64,000 bases of DNA from Prolixibacteraceae bacterium (GTDB lineage Bacteria > Bacteroidota > Bacteroidia > Bacteroidales > Prolixibacteraceae): contig JAQUIJ010000012.1 in the NCBI GenBank assembly GCA_028683385.1, positions 141,518 to 205,517 of the forward strand. Direction: 5' to 3'. The notes beneath the pieces are model-generated. The model saw only the letters and a program-made list of their open reading frames with translations, was not told the origin of the DNA and searched no databases. Numbering within the stretch: position 1 is the first letter of the stretch; each line of letters begins with the position of its first letter. Below are positions 59,820 to 64,000 of the stretch, piece by piece. The position numbers and the translations under genes are program-made.

Positions 59820-60176
59820 CTAGGCGTTAACTGATGCTGCGAATTCTTTATCGAGAATTGCAATGATTTGATTTTTGGTTTGTAGACCTGCAGTAGCTTT
59901 TACGACTTCACCATTTTTGTAATAAATGGTAAATGGAATTTCCGTTAGATCCTGCACTTCAGGTAGAGCATGAAAAAAGTATGATTCAGGATTGTCATAT
60001 TCCATATCATAAATCTTTACATGGCTGTATTTTTCCTCCAATTCTTCAGCAATGCGGTAAACCGGAATACACAATGGTCCCATGCGTCCACAGATGATGG
60101 TGACATTTTCATTTTTGTTGAGGACTCTTGCGTATTCTTCAGCGCTTTCGATGTGATTTAAGTTTGTGTATAACAT
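59820..60176 (-). CDS. Thioredoxin-like protein, first gene of the redox locus
   Basis: 118 residues from the ATG at 60176 (MLYTNLNHIESAEEYARVL); a start at 60206 would place the -7 promoter element inside the coding region. The fold is thioredoxin-like with cis-Pro in TEIPFTIYYKNGEVVKATAG. The active site is stretched, ICGRMGPLCIPVYR, so the two cysteines are separated by six residues instead of two. It probably starts the transcript covering 54069-60176. Confidence 0.82.
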   Translation of the reverse strand: MLYTNLNHIESAEEYARVLNKNENVTIICGRMGPLCIPVYRIAEELEEKYSHVKIYDMEYDNPESYFFHALPEVQDLTEIPFTIYYKNGEVVKATAGLQTKNQIIAILDKEFAASVNA

Positions 60177-60203
60177 GGCTGCTATCTTGAATTTGTTACG
60201 ATA

Positions 60204-60230
60204 CAAAACTACATCACCGATCGGGGCAAA
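60204..60230 (-). promoter_or_regulatory. Candidate promoter of the redox locus
   Basis: The minus strand reads TAGTTTTG (60204-60211), an exact -7 match. TTTG (60227-60230) lies 15 nt upstream, shorter than ideal. The palindrome CCGATCGG (60217-60224) sits in the spacer and could be an operator. Confidence 0.4.
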
Positions 60231-60563
60231 TAAAGATTTTAAGGCTGAAGCGCATCGACTCCTGAATTGAACTGCGACAACTTTTTAATTGATGTATATC
60301 CTTTAATTTACAGATAAAACTAATTCCAATTGAACAAGAAGCTCTTTGCAAAATTACATGGGAGCTTTGTTGTGAGATCCAATCACCCTGATTTCAGACT
60401 CTATCGCCTGAAGAGACTAAATTGAATAGCGTTAACAAAATGCCGATTTATTTTTTTTTGTAATGTCTATTTATCAGCACTTTAAAATAGGCTGTTCAGA
60501 ATTATTTCTCAATTGTCCACTTTTTGTCTCATCCTAATTCTATCTCTTATTGTAAATCATTCA

Positions 60564-60571
60564 TAGTTTTG
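60564..60571 (+). promoter_or_regulatory. -7 element of heptad-repeat gene
   Basis: TAGTTTTG matches TAnnTTTG and lies 125 bp before the ATG at 60696, implying a long 5' leader. No TTTG at the -33 distance. Confidence 0.4.
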
Positions 60572-60695
60572 AGTCTTGACTTGATTTACGATAAACCGAT
60601 TAAAAATGAAGAGCCATTCCAAGAGGTTCTGATTTCCTGAAGACCAAAGAATCAATTAATTTATAGAACCCATCATCTTAAAACCCAATCGAAAA

Positions 60696-61232
60696 ATGAA
60701 CCGACACCTTAAAATTTTATTCGCTGTACTAATTGTACTAGTTATTTGTCAAAATAATGTTCAGGCGCAAGAAGCCAAAAGTTTGAAAAGCAAAGGGAAA
60801 AAGGGAGTAACTGCGGTAGAAAATGGAGCTACTACGATAGAAAACGGACAAGAGGCCGTTGAAAAGGGTAAAGCAACCGCAAAAAAAGGGAAAAGTGTTT
60901 TGAATACAGCAAAATTTATGGCAACCAATCCAAAAGCCTTTCTTAAGAATCCAAAGGCAGCCATAGAAGTTACTAAAGCTACCGTTGATGAAGCAAAGAG
61001 TACTGTCGAAGATGCGAAAAGTACTGCTAACGATGCAAAGAGTGCCGCAAACGATGCAAAAAATACGGCTAAGGGCGAGAAAGTAAATGCAAACGATGCA
61101 AAAAATATCGATAAAGCTGAAAAGGATAAAACGAAAGATACGAAACAGAGCAAATCAAAGCTTCTTAATGCAGCCAAAGGAGCGGTGAAATCGACGACAA
61201 CAGAAAAAACACTTGATGAGTCTCATTGGTAG
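60696..61232 (+). CDS. Exported heptad-repeat (LEA/apolipoprotein-like) protein
   Basis: 178 residues with a signal peptide (LKILFAVLIVLVICQNNVQAQ). The mature protein is almost only Lys, Ala, Asp, Glu, Thr and Asn. Residues about 96-150 are eight 7-residue repeats of the type xxDAKST (EDAKST, NDAKSA, NDAKNT), encoded by 21-bp DNA repeats. This predicts an amphipathic helix or coiled coil. It has no catalytic look. Possible roles are desiccation/stress protection or an envelope spacer; neither can be shown. It ends in DESHW. Confidence 0.78.
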   Translation: MNRHLKILFAVLIVLVICQNNVQAQEAKSLKSKGKKGVTAVENGATTIENGQEAVEKGKATAKKGKSVLNTAKFMATNPKAFLKNPKAAIEVTKATVDEAKSTVEDAKSTANDAKSAANDAKNTAKGEKVNANDAKNIDKAEKDKTKDTKQSKSKLLNAAKGAVKSTTTEKTLDESHW

Positions 61233-61273
61233 TAAATTATACTTTACCATGAAATAGTTTCGTTTCTCAAAAC

Positions 61274-61330
61274 ATTCTCCATTAAAATTTCAGTAAGTAC
61301 CCTGACCTTTTAATGGAGAATTTTTATTTA
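61274..61330 (+). terminator. Intrinsic terminator of heptad-repeat gene
   Basis: ATTCTCCATTAAAA (61274-61287) and its exact complement (61308-61321) form a 14-bp stem with a 20-nt loop, followed by TTTTATTTA. 41 bp after the stop. Confidence 0.85.
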
Positions 61331-61510
61331 CACTGAACCGAACTTGCTGATTGGATTATGTTGTCCTGTTGAATTTATTTATTCTACCTCATACAACTCC
61401 ATTATTTATCTGAATCTGAAATTTAATCCCTTACTACAATTCGTAAAGTAGATTATGCCCAGTCGAAGTATAATTCTAACTTTACAGATATTTGTAATTT
61501 GTACTGGATT

Positions 61511-62206
61511 ATGAAACCCATTCTCGAAACCGATCAGGAATTTATATGTGACATACAAGCCCCCTGTTTTCAGATGCTTTCATCGGAAGAGGCTGAATTG
61601 GTAAGGGCAAGCAAAACTCAGGTATTGTTCCGCAAGGGTGATAATTTGACTAAACAGGGAGCATTTGCTTCGTATGCCTTGTTTGTAATCAATGGATTGG
61701 CAAAGCAATACATCGAGGGCGACACCTCAAAAAATTTCAACCTAAGAATTATAAAGCCTGGTGAATTTGTTGGCCTTTCAGCCGTTTTCACAAAAAATAC
61801 ATTTAATTATTCTTCAGTTGCATTGACTGATTGCCAGGTCTTTTTGGTCGAAAAGGATGCTATTATCTCAGTCATAAAGCAAAACGGACAATTTGCGTTC
61901 AGTATGATCAAGCGGTATTGCGAGCAGAATGCCAATCTTTTTGATACGCTGCGAACATCGATGTATAAACAGATGAACGGAAGAATTGCAGATACGTTGC
62001 TTTATATCGATGGCTTGAAGACAGAGAATCCGGAAATATTTCAACTCCTTTCAAGAAAAGATATGGCCGATTTTGCCGGAATTTCGACTGAGAGTGCAGT
62101 AAAGCTCCTGAAAAACTTTGAAAAAGATGGATTGATTGAATTGCACGAAAAAGATATCGTAGTTGTCAATCACAAAGAATTGGTCGAAATCAGTAAAAAA
62201 GGTTAA
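61511..62206 (+). CDS. Crp/Fnr family transcriptional regulator
   Basis: 231 residues from the ATG at 61511; a TTG at 61499 is in frame but less likely. A cyclic-nucleotide-type beta barrel is at about 20-130 (LFRKGDNLTKQGAFASYALFVINGLAKQYI; KPGEFVGLSAVF) and a winged helix at about 165-220 (LSRKDMADFAGISTESAVKLLKNFEKDGLI). The Arg of a cAMP-binding phosphate cassette is absent and there are no Fnr cysteines, so ligand and mode are unknown. It lies 1.3 kb from the sulfur/redox locus, its possible target. Confidence 0.92.
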   Translation: MKPILETDQEFICDIQAPCFQMLSSEEAELVRASKTQVLFRKGDNLTKQGAFASYALFVINGLAKQYIEGDTSKNFNLRIIKPGEFVGLSAVFTKNTFNYSSVALTDCQVFLVEKDAIISVIKQNGQFAFSMIKRYCEQNANLFDTLRTSMYKQMNGRIADTLLYIDGLKTENPEIFQLLSRKDMADFAGISTESAVKLLKNFEKDGLIELHEKDIVVVNHKELVEISKKG

Positions 62207-62278
62207 ATTGTGATTCTTGGTGCAAGTTTTCCGAACTTGTGGTGTCAAATAAATCAAATTCACATTTGACAAATACGA

Positions 62279-62860
62279 ATGGACGAAGCCCAACTCATTA
62301 AAGGTATTCAACAAGGCGATCGCAAATCATTTCAAATTCTGGTGGAAACCTACCAGCCAATGGTTGTGAATACTTGTCTGGGTATTGTCCATAACCAGGC
62401 TGATGCCGAAGATTTGGCGCAGGATGTTTTCCTGGAAATTTTCCGAACCGCTGAAAAATTCAGGGGAGATTCTAAACTCTCAACGTGGTTGTACCGGATT
62501 GCCACCAACCGGTCGCTCAATCTGATCAGGAACAATAAACGAAAACGCTTTTTTCAGTCTATAGAGGAGACCTTCACTGGTGGACGAAACCGATCCAGTG
62601 AAATATCGGAGAACCGCGCCGATCAGCCTGATCAGAATATGGCCGACCAACAGCGATCGGACTTGTTACACCGGGCCATTGATCGGCTGCCAGAGAAACA
62701 ACGTATCGCATTTACCCTGAATAAATACGAAGAACTGCCCTATCAGCAAATTGCTGAAATCATGGAAATATCTTTAGCTTCGGTTGAGTCGTTGATTCAC
62801 CGGGCAAAGAAAAACCTTCAGGAGCAACTTTTAGATTGCTACAAAAAAAAGTGCGTCTGA
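62279..62860 (+). CDS. ECF RNA polymerase sigma-70 factor
   Basis: 193 residues. Region 2 is at about 10-80 (GDRKSFQILVETYQPMVVNTCLGIVHNQADAEDLAQDVFLEIF; STWLYRIATNRSLNLIR). Region 4 is at about 135-185 (LPEKQRIAFTLNKYEELPYQQIAEIMEISLASVESLIHRAKKNL). The acidic linker between them is long. It heads a three-gene set with a zinc anti-sigma and a CpxP-like protein, the layout of a metal- or envelope-stress module (RpoE/CnrH-like). Confidence 0.94.
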   Translation: MDEAQLIKGIQQGDRKSFQILVETYQPMVVNTCLGIVHNQADAEDLAQDVFLEIFRTAEKFRGDSKLSTWLYRIATNRSLNLIRNNKRKRFFQSIEETFTGGRNRSSEISENRADQPDQNMADQQRSDLLHRAIDRLPEKQRIAFTLNKYEELPYQQIAEIMEISLASVESLIHRAKKNLQEQLLDCYKKKCV

Positions 62861-62879
62861 TTGCAAGTTTTTAAAACGA

Positions 62880-63332
62880 ATGGTGTCTTACATTAAAAGC
62901 AACAAAATGAATCACAAGAGCATCCATAACGATCTGATTTTTTATCTCGACAATGAATTGTCGGTTGAAAAAAGGACAGCCGTCGAAAAGCATTTGGAGG
63001 AATGTGCCGACTGCCGGAGCTTTTTAGCTTTTTTACAGGATGGTATGCAGGTTATTGAAAAGGAGAAAAATCCGGAGGTGTCGCCGTTCTTTTATACCCG
63101 ATTAAGTGCCCGGCTTGAAGAAAAGGAGGAATCTCAGGTGCAAAATCAGTGGGTTCAATTGGTGCAACCTGTTTTCTTTTCTCTTTTGCTTGTTGCCGGA
63201 ATTTATGGTGGATTAAAACTGGGCAGCAATGCCTCATCCCCTAAATCAGATCAACACGTTACAAGCAGTATTCAGATGCTAAATGACTTTGATGCGGAAC
63301 CTGTTGAATCATTTTTACTCGACGAATTATGA
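62880..63332 (+). CDS. Zinc-finger (ZAS/zf-HC2) anti-sigma factor
   Basis: 150 residues; the ATG at 62907 (MNHKSIHNDLIFYLDNELS) may be the true start and would shorten it by 9. The zinc-binding anti-sigma motif HxxxCxxC is in EKHLEECADCRSFL. One membrane helix is at about 90-112 (WVQLVQPVFFSLLLVAGIYGGLKLG), with a short periplasmic tail. It should hold the sigma factor encoded 19 bp upstream. It overlaps the next gene by 4 bp (ATGA). Confidence 0.9.
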   Translation: MVSYIKSNKMNHKSIHNDLIFYLDNELSVEKRTAVEKHLEECADCRSFLAFLQDGMQVIEKEKNPEVSPFFYTRLSARLEEKEESQVQNQWVQLVQPVFFSLLLVAGIYGGLKLGSNASSPKSDQHVTSSIQMLNDFDAEPVESFLLDEL

Positions 63333-63862
63333 GCACAACGAATAAAAATCGAACGCTAATCTGGATCATCATTATCCTGGTTGCTACCAATCTTTCGACC
63401 ATCGGTTCTTTCTATTATCATCGATTGACGGAAACGAAAACCGAAGGAACAAAACAGGGAGAACAGATAGCAATTCCGGGAGAGCAGCGTACCCGATTTT
63501 TCAGGGATCAACTCAATCTGACTGTAGAACAGCTCGATCAGTTCCGCGACATCAACCGGACTTTTAACCGAACAGCCAGAAACATCGAAATGAATTTAGC
63601 TCAATTGCGCGAGGATATGATCACAGAACTGGGGAGGCAAAATCCGGATAGTACTCGTCTGAATCAAATAGCTATTGAAGTTGGAAATAATCATCGCGAA
63701 CTCAAACAGGTAACAACCACATTTTACCTGAATATGAAAAAGATATGTACAGCAGAACAGCAAGTAAAACTGCATGAAATATTTCAGTCGATGCTTAACA
63801 AAGATAACCAGGTAAACCTTCCCAGGCCGGGAAATCAGGGCGGTCGATGGCGTAACCAATAA
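63329..63862 (+). CDS. Spy/CpxP-like periplasmic protein (LTxxQ type)
   Basis: 177 residues. An N-terminal membrane helix (TLIWIIIILVATNLSTIGSFYYH) anchors a helical periplasmic domain with two LTxxQ-like stretches: QLNLTVEQLDQFRDINRTF and CTAEQQVKLHEIFQSML. Such proteins (CpxP, Spy, ZraP, CnrX) sense metal or misfolded proteins and modulate a stress sigma or two-component system. Translational coupling to the anti-sigma (4-bp overlap) makes it the likely signal sensor, similar to CnrX in the CnrYXH system. A Met-rich metal site is not obvious. Confidence 0.85.
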   Translation: MSTTNKNRTLIWIIIILVATNLSTIGSFYYHRLTETKTEGTKQGEQIAIPGEQRTRFFRDQLNLTVEQLDQFRDINRTFNRTARNIEMNLAQLREDMITELGRQNPDSTRLNQIAIEVGNNHRELKQVTTTFYLNMKKICTAEQQVKLHEIFQSMLNKDNQVNLPRPGNQGGRWRNQ

Positions 63863-64000
63863 GTAATTTTTGAAGGTAATGTACTGAAAAATGGTTGGTG
63901 ATTTTTAGGAAAATAATTTGTAAACTCCCCATTGTTAATCTAAGTGGAATCAGGCTCTGGTGGAGACCAACCTGCCAGCAATAAGATTAATGCATTTACA

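Larger units (their letters stand above)
60177..60695. other. Gene-free divergent spacer between redox locus and heptad-repeat gene
   Basis: 519 bp without a supported gene. It holds the redox promoter (60204-60230) and, on the plus strand, TAGTTTTG at 60564-60571 for the gene at 60696. The central part is AT-rich with homopolymer runs. I see no clear Crp/Fnr-type palindrome. Confidence 0.6.

Noticed and set aside
60696..61232. LEA desiccation protein as a firm assignment
   Set aside because: Composition alone supports a helical repeat protein; no LEA motif is distinct enough to claim function.
1..64000. CRISPR arrays, insertion sequences, prophage or integrative elements
   Set aside because: No direct-repeat/spacer series, transposase, integrase or phage structural gene was seen on either strand; the two tRNA genes show no flanking integrase or duplicated 3' end.

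Overview
The window reads as a chromosomal segment of a Bacteroidota member, most likely of the Marinilabiliales / Prolixibacteraceae type. Reasons: several promoters fit the Bacteroidota consensus (TTTG about 18 nt from TAnnTTTG); Shine-Dalgarno sites are mostly absent; there are ECF sigma/FecR modules, STN and CarboxypepD-like domains, DUF4974- and DUF5020-type proteins, and an AT-rich, gene-dense layout with long same-strand operons. The lineage is an inference from gene content. I see no rRNA, CRISPR array, phage or insertion sequence.

Layout. 1-4753 (minus): an ECF sigma factor, its membrane anti-sigma and a truncated outer-membrane barrel, then an S41 protease, a dCMP-type deaminase and a lone receiver domain. 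4956-6475: two unknown exported proteins. 6553-6636: tRNA-Leu. 7031-14584: an ECF sigma/FecR pair followed by three exported proteins: an STN-retropepsin-PDZ protein, an STN/CarboxypepD protein and an MG2/plug-like protein. No TonB-receptor barrel is present. 14765-23394 (minus): seven exported proteins in one run, starting with a lectin-like/OmpA protein. 23760-26300 (minus): FtsX-type permease, methyltransferase and rbfA. 26457-33930: a YqaA protein, then a TetR-controlled TolC/adaptor/RND efflux operon. 33991-36238 (minus): aldo/keto reductase, ispD, tRNA-Val.

36411-45717 is the most interesting part. It begins with a membrane-spanning regulator: a degenerate PI-PLC-like and LamG-like ectodomain, one membrane helix, and a cytoplasmic SARP/BTAD-like DNA-binding part. 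Next come a NapC-type tetraheme cytochrome fused to an FGE/SUMF1-like domain, a Tat-exported Gfo/Idh/MocA protein, and a GT2 + GT-C/TPR glycosyltransferase pair. Heptamers related to TTAACCC, repeated exactly every 11 bp, lie upstream of the regulator itself (36349-36366), the cytochrome operon (39072-39100) and the glycosyltransferase operon (42289-42306). SARP-type regulators classically bind heptamer direct repeats with this pitch, so this looks like a self-contained regulon.

45935-53854: TetR, FabF, an NCS2 purine permease with a DUF5020 outer-membrane partner, a Tat-exported aldo/keto reductase, an acyl-CoA synthetase and a DUF2461 protein. 54069-60176 (minus): a compact sulfur/redox locus with thioredoxins, rhodaneses, an SQR/NDH-2-like flavoprotein, a ferredoxin-type membrane protein and a CoA-disulfide-reductase fused to three rhodanese domains. 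A Crp/Fnr regulator follows at 61511. The window ends with an ECF sigma, zinc anti-sigma and CpxP-like trio. Degenerate 7-bp repeat arrays sit next to several start codons.
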